A stretch of DNA of 64,000 nucleotides from the NCBI RefSeq assembly GCF_026213295.1, contig NC_079416.1, positions 1,012,083-1,076,082 of the forward strand, read 5' to 3'. Made by a program: the position numbers and the translations under genes. Each line of letters starts with the position of its first letter. Within the stretch, counting starts at the first letter, position 1. The notes beneath the pieces are model-generated. The model searched no databases. It was not told the origin of the DNA and worked only from the letters and a program-made list of their open reading frames with translations. This document shows positions 1 to 11,050 of this stretch, piece after piece. Source of the DNA: Gadus chalcogrammus. Lineage: Eukaryota > Chordata > Actinopteri > Gadiformes > Gadidae.

Positions 1-600
1 CAACTAACTGTCAGTTAACTATTAGTTGCATTATTAGTAGATGGTTAGTTGATATTCAACAAAGCTTTCAACAGATAAGAAACAAGCATTCAACTAACTG
101 TAAGTTAACTACACGTTGCGCTATTAGCTGATGTTTAGTTGATATTCAACAGTGAGTTAGTTGATACTCTACAGAGCTTGTCAACAAATATGTAACATGC
201 ATTCAACTAAGTGTTAGTTAACTATAGGTTTTTTTTATTTTGTTAATTTATTTTTACAAAAACTGTCTGCAACAGACATTGTGCTTTTTACTACATGTTC
301 TTTACAATTATTCATCAGTTGAGTGTCAACTTCTAGTAAGTTGACTATCAACTGCTATATGTATATATATATATCTGCTATTGCAATAATGCAACTAATA
401 GTTAACTGACAGTTAGTTGAATGCATGCTACGTGTACAAAACAACATCTACTAATAGTGCAACTTATAGTTAACTTACAGTTAGTTGAATACATGTTACA
501 TATCTGTTGATATAGTTCAGTTGATTGTCAACTCAATTAACTGTTGACATGCAACTGAGTATCTACTGATGGCTTGTTGAGTGTTAACAGTGGACTATCA
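1..600. repeat. AT-rich inverted and tandem repeat, MITE-like
   Basis: A short unit starting CAACTAACTGTCAGTTAACT occurs in direct orientation near 1, 91 and 204. It occurs in inverted orientation from 385 to about 520. Bases 1-35 are the exact reverse complement of 385-419. The block is therefore a foldback array about 0.6 kb long and may be the end of an element that begins outside the window. No coding capacity is seen. Confidence 0.75.
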
Positions 601-779
601 AACTAAAGTGTTATTATAACAAATATATTATTATTATTATAACTTTATTCAAGACACAGGAAGGTCCACATAGACAGCACACTACATATATATACACATA
701 TACACATCTATATATACGCATATAAATACACACACACACACCGGCTGTAGCTGTGATAGAGGCCCGGCTGTAGCTGTGA

Positions 780-1262
<483 letters not shown>

Positions 1263-1288
1263 TAACTAATATCTCATGACTTTTACAG

Positions 1289-4068
1289 ATGACAAAACCG
1301 AAGGCAATGGGAGAATGTCCCATTTGTCGGAAAGCACTGACATTCGTGGCAAAGCATCTGAGGGAGATCCATTGCCTCCAGAACATCCGGGAGAGGGGCA
1401 TCCTAAACAACCTGGCCACAGGCAGGACATTGATCCCCGCCGGACCCTGCCCCCTTCCCGGATGTTCGCCCCATGTCCTCTCCGTGGAGAAACATCTTAG
1501 AACTCATAATGAGCTTCGCAAGGGAAACCTGGATTGGGAGATCAAGGCCCTCAAGCACTCTACGGCTGTCAACCAGCTGGCGGCCTTGAGGGCCACTCAT
1601 CCACATCCTCCCATGGTGAGCACGCTTGACCAGACGGAGGACCAGGCGCAGCAGGTTGACCCGGAGGCGGGAGTACGCATGTGCCAGAAGCGCACTTGCG
1701 TCAACGCCCGCCTCCGGGTCCGTGAGCAAGATAGGGATCTGGCAGACCTCCGTACTGTGAGTGAAAGAAAAATACATGGCAATTATGCTTTCCATGATCA
1801 ATTTATTTCAATAAATCAATAATTACAGTGTCATTAATTTGCTGTCCTGTTTTCTCTTGCTATTTGTTTTTTCTTTGTGCAGAGGTTGGTCCAGCTCCAG
1901 GCCAAGCGCCGACCTCGACGTGAGTGAATGAAAAATACATAGCACATGTACATTCTTTCCATGATCTATTTATTTCAATAAATTACAGTACAGTGTCATT
2001 AATTTGCTGTCCTTTTTTCTCTCGCTGTTTGTTTTTTCTCGCTGCAGAGGCAGCCCCAGCCCCGGCCCCAATACTGTTCCCGGAGGAGGAGGAGGAGGAG
2101 CCTTGGTCCCTGGAGGAGGAGGAGCCTTCGTCCCCGGAGGAGGAAGCCCCGGCCCCGGCCCCTGCCACAGCCACGGCCACGGGGGAGGAGGAAGCCCTGG
2201 CCCCGGCCCCTGCCACAGCCACGGCCACGGGGGAGGAGGAAGCCCCGGCCCCTGCCACAGCCACGGCCACGGGGGAGGAGGAAGCCCTGGCCCCGGCCCC
2301 TGCCACAGCCACGGCCACGGGGGAGGAGGAAGCCCCGGCCCCTGCCACAGCCACGGCCACGGGGGAGGAGGAAGCCCTGGCCCCGGCCCCTGCCACAGCC
2401 ACGGCCACAGGGGAGGAGGAAGCCCCGGCCCCGGCCACAGCCACAGCCACGGCCACGGCCAAGTGCCCTAAGCGCAAACTCCCGTTTGGCACTCTTGGGG
2501 TGAGAAGATAATTGATTAGTGTAATACATAATCATTTTGCCCAAGGCCAAAGTATGTAACTTAATCATGTCTTGTTATTGTTTTTCTCTCTACCCAGAAA
2601 AAAGGCAAGCAGCAAAAGAAATATGCTGCTGCTCAGGAGGAGGAGGAGGAGGAGGAAGAGAGGGAGAAGGATGGAGGAGGAGGAGGCACCAGGGATGTGG
2701 TGAGTGGGATGGATTAGTTCATCAATAATTTTACAAATCTTTACCAAGTGTATAACCAATGAGGAAATGCGGTCATGCAAAAGTGGTGTTAATTATGTTT
2801 GTTTTTCGCGCAGTCGGCCTCACGGGTGTTGCTGTCCCTGCTCAAAGGGAAGAGCAGGGGCTCAACACTGAGGAAGTTAAGGTTTGGGACCTCCATGGGT
2901 AAGAAATAACACATTGCGTATTTGTGCAGGTGTGTCAAGTGTTTTCACGCTACATTCCTCATCATGTGTTGCATCTTTACAGACACTTACCTTGAGGAGT
3001 ATGCACAACACCTATCCTGCCCGGAAGGGACAAATAAAATGAAGGAGAACAGCGTGTCGAAGGCCAGCCGAGCAAAGGTTTTCCTAAAATTCTTGACGCT
3101 CGGCTGGCCTTCCATAAAATATTGGACTTGGCAATTCCTTTTTAATGTCCCCCTAATAAAGACGTAAGTAGTGAATTTTTGATGATGATAATGATGAAGT
3201 AGTACTCAAAACATATGACTGAGACTAACTACAGCCTGGTCTTTCTACAGCTACCCTGCTACGCTGAGAGCGGCTGGCCTGGCCCCGACCACAATCGTTT
3301 TGTATGTGGGACAGGCAATCTCCTTCATGGATTATTTCAGAGATAACCCGGCTAAATACTCCCGGGTGACCAACGGCCAGCTGGTCATGGTCACCCGGGA
3401 GTTGAGAAAGCTGATGAAAGACCTGAACAGGAACGTCCTTGGCCACCAGTCCCTGGTGAAACAGGGCAAACAATTGAGACTGGTGGTCAAGGAGGACCTG
3501 GCCAAGTGCCAGCTCCTGGCCAAGGAAAAGATCCCCTCTCTACTCGGTGAGTCTGCTCTCTCTCTCTCTCTTTCTCTCTCTCTCTTTTCTGTGCCATAAA
3601 AGCTTCTCATTGTCCTTTCCTATTTTTAACTCATTACAGCGGACATGAAAGCGGTGGACCCCAGGGACCCAAAGACCCGCTGCAGATTCTTTGGGTTCCT
3701 GGTGGCCTACCTCTCTTCTATTTACGGGCACAGGTCGGGGGTGCTGACCCAAATGAGGGTGAAGGAGGTCCAGGACGCCATCGGGGACAATGAGAAGGGC
3801 TACCTCATCAATGTAAGTATCCTTTTACTCACCTTGGGTCCTTTTCTACAGGCCCCAAGTTGAGGGGGGGGGGGGTGGCTCTGTTGCACACTTACGAATT
3901 GGCTGACATCTCTGCCTCCTATCTTTGTCTTCTGCAGGTCATGGAGCACAAGACCGTACGGAAATTTGGGGTGGCCCAGGTCTATCTGGACGCAGACGAG
4001 TACGGGTGGTACAGGGAGTGGCTCCGCCTGCGGCTGCGCTCCCTGCCCAAGAACTCGTACTTTTTCAG
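1289..4068 (+). CDS. Nine-exon C2H2-like zinc-finger / tyrosine-recombinase-like protein, 3' end missing
   Basis: Nine exons with GT/AG borders join without a stop into about 641 codons: 1289-1756, 1883-1919, 2048-2499, 2598-2699, 2814-2898, 2983-3163, 3251-3546, 3640-3812 and 3938-4068. Exon phases agree at every junction. Exon 1 has two Cys/His pairs, CPICRKALTFVAKHLREIH and CPLPGCSPHVLSVEKHLRTH. Exon 3 is a repeated Ala/Pro/Thr segment with Glu blocks; exon 4 is Lys then Glu rich. Exons 6-7 are helical and resemble the core-binding domain of tyrosine recombinases. Exon 8 holds HRSGVLTQMRVKEV, which fits the box around the first catalytic arginine. Exon 9 fits the following strands (EHKTVRKFGVAQVYLD). 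The H-x-x-R box and catalytic tyrosine would lie further 3' and are not found; an L2 follows at about 4.5 kb. A Crypton-like domesticated gene is the likeliest reading. The start codon lies immediately after an acceptor, so an upstream exon is possible. Confidence 0.65.
2138..2460 (+). repeat. Coding minisatellite with 90-bp higher-order unit
   Basis: Within exon 3 of the zinc-finger/recombinase-like gene, 16-residue units (EEEALAPAPATATATG type) alternate with 14-residue units (EEEAPAPATATATG type), about seven in all. The repeat is GC rich and leaves other frames and the reverse strand open, which creates large shadow reading frames. Confidence 0.85.
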
Positions 4069-4504
4069 GTGTTCGTTTTTTTGTTACACAGGAGGTGCTG
4101 CTGGGTCTGGTGGACCCACTGCTTTTTAGGCCTTTTAATTCAACATAATCTAACTTTTTTTTTAAATACTCACCAAATGGTTACTTCAACCCAATTGCAA
4201 GTAATATAAACAACACATTTGTTAAATTTGTTCCCTTTACCTTTGTTAAATCACATTTATGAATAGAGGTGCCACTCGTTTTTTTTATTTTCGTATTAGC
4301 ATGTAATAAAATAAGGAAATGCATCATAAAACAGGCATAACTGGGAAATTATCAACATCATTAGAAATAAGTCAAGGGGCACTTACGAGTCAATGGGCAC
4401 TTGCTAAAAAGCGCCCCTAAGCTTGAAAGTATCCCGCCCGCACTTCGGGGCACCCGAAGCGCCACCCTGTGGAAGTTTAGGGAATAAGTTTCCCGAAAAA
4501 TTCG
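4069..4504. other. Stretch between the recombinase-like gene and the L2
   Basis: After the last exon donor, the reading frame could run on to a TAG at 4127-4129 if intron 9 were retained. The remainder is AT rich, then becomes GC rich near 4430-4500. No gene or clear repeat border was recognised. Confidence 0.5.
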
Positions 4505-6735
4505 GCCGAGCCGATATCCCTATCTATCCTGGCCCCCCTGAAAACCCGCTCAGTCTCATTCACCCACACTGCTCCCTGGTTCACTCCTCATCTGCGCCAG
4601 CTCAAAGCCACTGGTCGTCGACTGGAGCGACTCTACAATAAGACTCAACTCACTGTACACCGCCAAATGTATTCGGACCACCTCCATCACTACAAGAATG
4701 CCCTCACCACTGCCAAAACCTCATACTACTCCAACCTCATCAACACTGGTACAGGCAACAGCAGAGTCCTCTTCTCAACAGTCAGCCACTTACTTCAGCC
4801 TCCTAAATCCCTCCCTCCAGACATTTCCACCACCCAATGCACTGCGTTCCTGGACTTCTTCAGCTCTAAAATCAACACCATTCACCAACAACTGGCCTCA
4901 TCTCGCACCCCCTCTGATGACCCACCCTGGATGATCACCTCTGGCCAACCTCTCATCAGCTCCCTCTCTGACTTCACCCCAGTAACAGAACAGACCGTTT
5001 CAGAACTCATCCGCAAAGCCAAAACCACCACCTGTCAGCTCGATCCTCTTCCCACCTCCCTTGTCAAAGCATGTCTTCCGTCCATCTCCCCCATGATCAC
5101 CAACATAATTAACTCCTCCCTCACTACTGGTACTGTACCCCCCACTCTCAAGCTGGCTGCCATCACTCCCATCCTGAAAAAACCTGGTGCTGACCCAACT
5201 GACCTTAACCATTACCGGCCCATCTCCAATCTCCCTTTCATCTCCAAAACACTTGAAAGGGTGGTTGCCGCACAACTACAGTCCCACCTCGACAAAAAAA
5301 CAATCTCCACGAACCGTTCCAATCTGGCTTCCGTCCAAAACACAGCACTGAAACAGCCCTAGTCAAAATCACCAACGACCTCCTCCTTGCAGCCGACTCT
5401 GGATTACTCACCATTCTCATCCTCCTCGATCTCAGCGCAGCATTCAACACCATCTCCCACCCTCTGCTCCTGGACCGCCTGGCTGGCATTGGGATCACTG
5501 GTGCTGCACTCTCCTGGTTTACATCCTACCTCACCGGCCGTCAACAATTTGTTCAACTAAGCAACCACAAGTCTGGGTGTTCAGGTGTCTCACTGGGTGT
5601 CCCCCAGGGGTCAGTCTTGGGTCCACTCCTGTTCACCACTTACCTCCTCCCGCTGGGCACACTCCTCCGTCACCATGGGGTCCATTTTAACTGCTACGCT
5701 GACGACACACAGGTCTACATCTCCACCAAACCCACCGCTGCCATCCCCCCCACCTCCCTCATCACGTGCCTGGAAGAGATCCGGAGCTGGTTGAGCAGGA
5801 ACTTCCTGAAACTCAATGGAAACAAGACCGAGGCCCTGCTCATCGGATCCAAATCCACCCTCACTAAATCACAACACACCCCAGCTCCACTCATAATCAT
5901 CGATGGATTCCCAGTACCCTTCTCCTCCAAAGTCAAGAGCCTCGGCGTCATCCTGGACAACACCCTCTCATTCGCACCCCATATTCACAACATCACCCGG
6001 ACTGCATTCTTCCACCTCCGCAACATCGCCAGACTCCGCCCATCACTGACCCAATCCAGCACTGAAATCCTAGTTCACTCATTTGTCACATCACGCATAG
6101 ACTACTGCAACGCCCTCCTCACCGGACTCCCCACCAAACTCATCAACAGACTGCAGATCATTCAGAACTCGGATCATCACCCGCACCAAATCATCTGACC
6201 ACATCACCCCTGTCCTCATCCAACTTCACTGGCTCCCAGTACACTACTGCATCCAATACAAAACCCTACTCCTCACCTACAAAACTCTCCACAACCTAGC
6301 CCCCAGTTACCTCTGCGACCTCCTCCAAGAATACACTCCCTCGCTCTCCCTCCGCTCAACCTCTGCTGGACTACCATGTATCCCCACATCACGACTCACT
6401 ACAATGGGTGCCCGGTCATTCAGCTGTTCAGCACCCAGGCTCTGGAACTCCCTCCCCCCACACATAAAACAGTCAGACACCATTACAACCTTCAAGTCAC
6501 AACTCAAAACTCACCTGTTCAAACTCGCACACAACGTCTAACTGATCACTGTTTTGATTGTTTGTTTGTTTTGTTTTGTCTTGTTTTTGTTTTAATTATT
6601 TTTTGTTTATTATGTTTATTCATTTATTTTTTCCACAATGTCTTGTTTTTTTAAACGATTTATGATGACTAAATGCTCTGTAAGGTGACCTTGGGTGTCT
6701 TGAAAGGCGCCTCTAAATTAAATGTATTATTATTA
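4505..6735 (+). mobile_element. 5'-truncated L2-clade LINE with (ATT)n tail
   Basis: The body encodes the linker and reverse transcriptase of a CR1/L2-clade non-LTR retrotransposon. It ends with the fish L2 type 3' end (CTTGAAAGGCGCCTCTAAAT followed by ATTATTATTA). The endonuclease half is absent, as expected for 5' truncation during target-primed reverse transcription. The target site duplication could not be defined. Confidence 0.85.
4520..6540 (+). pseudogene. L2 ORF2 reverse transcriptase remnant
   Basis: Conserved RT blocks run in order: [20 protein letters not shown] in the frame of 4667-5362, then GFRPKHSTETAL, ILLDLSAAF, GVPQGSVLGPLLF and the catalytic CYADDTQ near 5692-5712. The blocks sit in more than one frame, with a shift near 5335-5345. 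A small deletion after IIQNS near 6170 loses the frame again. The C-terminal blocks (LHWLPV, RLWNSLPPHI) are still recognisable to about 6540. The copy is therefore dead. The blocks place it with the L2 clade rather than RTE, which has FADD and a different C-terminus. Confidence 0.85.
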
Positions 6736-7309
6736 GATACTGCATGTAATGGCTGTGCGGTATTCCCAATGTTGAAGCACGATGCTTCATTTAAAGACAA
6801 CGTGGCCAGCACTGGTCAAACGTCGGCCGCCTCGCTGGCCGACCCTACGACCGGGCCAAAAGAAACATTAACTCAGACGACCACATCACTCAAGGAAACA
6901 AACCTACAGGTACAACAGAGGAGCTTTGAACCTTTATGAGGACATATGGGATCACATTCCAAATCAGCACGCTTGAGCCTCCGTTTGTTCAGAGGCGTGC
7001 AGAACCCCTAGTGCTCGTTTGACACCAAACGCAAGTTTTACCCACTGGGGGACCATAGGCAGGCTAGGGGAACTCATTAATGTTAGAAAACCTTGAAGTG
7101 AGATTTTCATGCCATGGGACCTTTGACATTGTGTTGATTCTTGGACTCTGATACCTCAGATTCAGAAATTGTGATCACATCCAGGAGCAGTTCAATTAAA
7201 TGGGGCTGACACTGTGGTATGTTCATTTTTTTACTTTTTTTTTTTTTTTGGGGCTTTTTTGATTTATTTATTTCTTGATTAAGTCATTGGATATCTATTT
7301 GAGCATTTA
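6736..7309 (+). other. Unassigned stretch with one possible decayed exon
   Basis: Bases about 6745-6920 are open, compositionally coding-like, and end at a CAG/GTACAA donor-like site. Because HECT-domain exons follow at 11-12.2 kb on the same strand, this may be an upstream low-complexity exon of that gene; this is only an inference. The remainder, including a poly-T tract near 7236-7260, shows nothing recognisable. Confidence 0.3.
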
Positions 7310-7321
7310 AGCATTAAATTC

Positions 7322-10300
7322 CTCTCCTGGAACAGTCACCTTATCGTGGTGGAGAGGTTTGCGTGTCCCTGTGAACCTGAGGGCTGTGTTGTCTGGAGCC
7401 TTGTGCTCCTGGTAGGGTCTCTCATGGCAGAGTGGTCTCAGGTGAGGGGCCAGACTAAGAATGGTTCAAAAATCCTCAATGAATAACGTAAGAAGAGGAG
7501 ATGTGACCCGGCCCGGAGGAAGCCCGGGGCCCCCGTCTGGAGCCAGGCCCAGACGGAGGGCTCGATGGCGAGCGCCTGGTGGCCGGGTTTGCCACGGAGC
7601 CCGGTCGGGCACAGCCCGAACAAACTACGTGGCACCCCCCCTCTCTTCATCCCATGGGCCCACCACCTGTGGGAAGACCCGTTGGGGTCGGGTGCGCAGC
7701 CACATGGGCGGCAGCGAAGGTCAGGAGTCTCGACGAACCAGACCGTGGCGGCAGAAGCTGGCTCTGGGGACGTGGAACGTCACCTCGCTGTGGGGAAAGG
7801 AACCGGAGCTTGTGAGGGAGGTGGAGCGCTATCAGTTAGATCTGGTGGGGCTTACCTCCACGCACAGTCTCAGCTCTGGTACCGTACTCCTGGATAAGGG
7901 TTGGACTCTATTCTTCTCCGGAGTTGCCGAGGGCGTGAGGCGCCGGGCAGGTGTGGGGATACTCATAAATCTCCGGCTGAGCGCCGCGGTGTTGGAGTTT
8001 ACCCCGGTAGACGAGAGGGTCGCCTCCCTGCGCCTAAGGGTTGTAGGGGGGAAAACTCTGACTGTTGTTTGTGCGCATGCACCAAACAGCAGCTCAGAGT
8101 ACTCGGCCTTCTTGGAGACCCTGAATGGAGTCCTGTATGGGGCTCCAGTAGGGGACTCCGTAGTTCTGCTGGGTGACTTCAACGCCCACGTGGGCAACAA
8201 TGGAGACACCTGGAGAGGCGTGGTGGGGAGGAACAGCCTCCCTGATCTAAACCCGAGCGGTCGTTTGTTATTGGACTTCTGTGCTAGTCATGGATTATCC
8301 ATAACAAACACCATGTTCGAACATAAGGGTGCTCATAAGTGTACCTGGTACCAGAGTACCCTAGGCCGAAGATCAATGATCGATTTTGTGATTGTGTCAT
8401 CTGATCTGAGGCCGCATGTTTTGGACACTCGGGTAAAGAGAGGGGCGGAACTGTCAACCGACCACCATCTGGTTGTGAGTTGGATCAGGGAATGCGGGAA
8501 ATTTCCGGATAGACCTGGTAAGCCCAAACGAGTAGTGCGGGTGAACTGGGAACGTCTGGAGGAGGCCCCCGTCCTAGGTATCTTCAACTCACACCTCCGG
8601 CAGAGTTTTTCTGGCATTCCTGTGGAGGTTTGGGGCATTGAGCCGGAGTGGGCGGTGTTCAAAGCCTCCATTGCTGAAGCTGCGGTGGCTAGCTGTGGCC
8701 TCAGGGTCTTAGGCTCCTCAAGGGGCGGTAACCCTCGGACACCGTGGTGGACACCGGTGGTCAGGGAAGCCGTCCGATTGAAGAAGGAGGCCTTCCGGGA
8801 TATGATATCCTGGAGGACTCCTGACTCGGTTGCAGGGCACCGACAGGCCCGAAGGGCTGCAGCTGCTGCCGTGTCGGAGGCTAAGCAGCGGGTGTGGGAG
8901 AAGTTCGGAGAGTACATGGAGAAGGACTTTCAGTCTGCACCAAAGTGTTTCTGGAAGACTATCCGGCACCTCAGGAGGGGGAAACGGGGAACCATCCAAG
9001 CTGTGTACAGTAAGGATGGGACTCTGTTGACCTCAACTGAGGAGGTCGTCGGACGTTGGAAGGAACACTTTGAGGAACTCCTGAATCCGAATAACACGCC
9101 CTCTATGTTGGAGGCAGAGCTCGAGGTTGATGGTGTTTCGTCGTCAATTTCCCTGGTGGAGGTCACTGAGGTAGTCAAACATCTCCGCAGTGGCAAAGCC
9201 CCAGGGATTGATGAGATCCAGCCAGAAATGCTAAAGGCTCTGGGTGTTGAGGGGCTGTCATGGTTGACACGCCTATTCAACATCGCGTGGGAGTCGGGTA
9301 CAGTGCCAAAGGAGTGGCAAACCGGGGTGGTGGTTCCCCTGTTCAAAAAGGGGGACCAGAGAGTGTGTGCCAATTACCGGGGTATCACACTTCTCAGCCT
9401 CCCTGGTAAAGTCTACTCCAAGGTGCTGGAAAGGAGGGTTCGGCCGATCGTCGAACCTCCGATTGAAGAGGAACAATGCGGTTTTCGCCCCGGACGTGGA
9501 ACTACGGACCAGCTCTTCACTCTCGCAAGGATCCTGGAGGGGGCCTGGGAGTATGCCCATCCGGTCTACATGTGTTTTGTGGATCTGGAGAAGGCGTATG
9601 ACCGGGTCCCCCGGGAGAAACTGTGGGAGGTGCTGCGGGAGTATGGGGTAAGGGGGTCTATCCTCAGGGCCATCCAATCCCTGTACTCCCAAAGCGAGAG
9701 CTGTGTTCGCGTCCTCGGCAGCCAGTCAGTTTCGTTCTCAGTGGGTGCTGGTCTCCGCCAGGGCTGCGCCTTGTCACCAATCCTGTTTGTGATATACATG
9801 GACAGGATATCGAGGCGTAGTCGTGGTGGGGAGGGGTTGCAGTTCGGTGGTCTGAGGATCTCGTCACTGCTTTTTGCAGATGATGTGGTCCTCATTGGAT
9901 CATCGGCCTGTGACCTTCAGCACTCACTGGATCGGCTGGCGGCCGAGTGTGAAGCGGCTGGGATGAGGATCAGCACCGCTAAATCTGAGGCCATGACTCT
10001 TAGCAGGAAACCGATGGATTGCTTACTCCGGGTAGGAAATGAGTCCTTAGCCCAAGTGAAGGAGTTCAAGTACCTCGGGGTCTTGTTCGCGAGTGAGGGT
10101 ACTATGGAGCGTGAGATTGGCCGGAGAATCGGAGCAGCGGGGGCGGTATTGCGTTTGCTTTACCGCACCGTTGTAACGAAAAGAGAGCTGAGCCGCAAGG
10201 CAAAGCTCTCGATCTACCGGTCGATCTTCGTTCCTATCCTCACCTATGGTCATGAGGGCTGGGTGATGACCGAACGGACGAGATCGCGGGTACAAGCGGC

Positions 10301-10682
10301 CGAGATGAGTTTTCTCAGAAGGGTGGCTGGCGTCTCCCTTAGGGATAGGGTGAGAAGCTCAGCCATCCGTGAGGAACTCGGATTAGAGCCGCTGCTCCTT
10401 TACTTAGAAAGGAGTCAGCTGAGGTGGTTCGGGCATCTGGTAAGGATGCCCACTGGGCGCCTTCCTTGGGAGGTGTTTCAGGCACGTCCAGTGGGGAGGA
10501 GACCTCGGGGAAGACCCAGGACTAGGTGGAGAGATTATATCTCAACACTGGCCTGGGAACGCCTCGGGATCCCCCCGTCAGAGTTGGTCAATGTGGCCCG
10601 GGAAAGGGAAGTCTGGGGCCCCCTGCTTGAGCTGCTCCCCCCGCGACCCGACCCCGGATAAGCGGACGAAAATGAGATGATG
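7322..10682 (+). mobile_element. Full-length RTE-clade (Rex3/Expander-like) LINE with target site duplication
   Basis: The element begins CTCTCCTGGAACAGTCACC, contains one long ORF, and ends GATAAGCGGACGAAAATGAG followed by a short GATGAG-type tail. The 12-bp direct repeat AGCATTAAATTC flanks it at 7310-7321 and 10683-10694, consistent with a target site duplication. The 5' UTR is about 140 bp. An unbroken ORF and exact flanking duplication point to a recent insertion. The clade name is from family knowledge; the short 3' repeat tail is typical of RTE/Rex3. Confidence 0.88.
7461..10661 (+). CDS. RTE-type endonuclease/reverse transcriptase polyprotein, 1066 aa, intact
   Basis: A single uninterrupted ORF. 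Residues about 100-340 form an apurinic-like (EEP) endonuclease with GTWNVTSL (N106), [10 protein letters not shown] (D239, N241), [15 protein letters not shown] and STDHHLVV. The reverse transcriptase follows: [73 protein letters not shown] and the catalytic FADD near residue 805. A conserved C-terminal region ends in [13 protein letters not shown] and LLPPRPDPG. The usual endonuclease glutamate position reads LTSTH; this appears normal for this fish family but is recalled, not checked. It would copy its own RNA at nicked chromosomal targets. The first ATG is used; a shorter start nearer the endonuclease is possible. Confidence 0.92.
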   Translation: MVQKSSMNNVRRGDVTRPGGSPGPPSGARPRRRARWRAPGGRVCHGARSGTARTNYVAPPLSSSHGPTTCGKTRWGRVRSHMGGSEGQESRRTRPWRQKLALGTWNVTSLWGKEPELVREVERYQLDLVGLTSTHSLSSGTVLLDKGWTLFFSGVAEGVRRRAGVGILINLRLSAAVLEFTPVDERVASLRLRVVGGKTLTVVCAHAPNSSSEYSAFLETLNGVLYGAPVGDSVVLLGDFNAHVGNNGDTWRGVVGRNSLPDLNPSGRLLLDFCASHGLSITNTMFEHKGAHKCTWYQSTLGRRSMIDFVIVSSDLRPHVLDTRVKRGAELSTDHHLVVSWIRECGKFPDRPGKPKRVVRVNWERLEEAPVLGIFNSHLRQSFSGIPVEVWGIEPEWAVFKASIAEAAVASCGLRVLGSSRGGNPRTPWWTPVVREAVRLKKEAFRDMISWRTPDSVAGHRQARRAAAAAVSEAKQRVWEKFGEYMEKDFQSAPKCFWKTIRHLRRGKRGTIQAVYSKDGTLLTSTEEVVGRWKEHFEELLNPNNTPSMLEAELEVDGVSSSISLVEVTEVVKHLRSGKAPGIDEIQPEMLKALGVEGLSWLTRLFNIAWESGTVPKEWQTGVVVPLFKKGDQRVCANYRGITLLSLPGKVYSKVLERRVRPIVEPPIEEEQCGFRPGRGTTDQLFTLARILEGAWEYAHPVYMCFVDLEKAYDRVPREKLWEVLREYGVRGSILRAIQSLYSQSESCVRVLGSQSVSFSVGAGLRQGCALSPILFVIYMDRISRRSRGGEGLQFGGLRISSLLFADDVVLIGSSACDLQHSLDRLAAECEAAGMRISTAKSEAMTLSRKPMDCLLRVGNESLAQVKEFKYLGVLFASEGTMEREIGRRIGAAGAVLRLLYRTVVTKRELSRKAKLSIYRSIFVPILTYGHEGWVMTERTRSRVQAAEMSFLRRVAGVSLRDRVRSSAIREELGLEPLLLYLERSQLRWFGHLVRMPTGRLPWEVFQARPVGRRPRGRPRTRWRDYISTLAWERLGIPPSELVNVAREREVWGPLLELLPPRPDPG

Positions 10683-10694
10683 AGCATTAAATTC

Positions 10695-11050
10695 ATGTTC
10701 TGGTCAATATTTTAGAAGAACCAAGGTTTGTTTTGATTATTTGTAAGTTAGCATTACAGCAACACTCACAATCTTTCACCATTGATATACTGTATGTGGT
10801 AAGGGAACAATGGAAGCTATTTAAAATTGTTGATAATTGTATGCTTTCCCTCAGTTGTTTGAACAAAAAAATAAAAGTACACTCAAACGCATAATTTTTA
10901 CCAAATAAGTAATTATCTATAGGTTGTGTGTGATGTATTTGGCTGTGAGCATTTGCTCTGGTGAACATGAAGTAGAAAGTATCATCCCCTACCTCTGAAT
11001 TTTCTCTAAACTCCATATATACATGAAGGTAATAATTGTATTGTTTTCAG
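10695..11050. other. Unassigned AT-rich stretch
   Basis: No ORF or repeat of note; by position it would be an intron of the decayed HECT gene. Confidence 0.4.

Noticed and set aside
2004..2568. Large ORFs on both strands over the GC-rich repeat
   Set aside because: They are shadows of the coding minisatellite in exon 3; the phase-consistent splicing supports only one frame.
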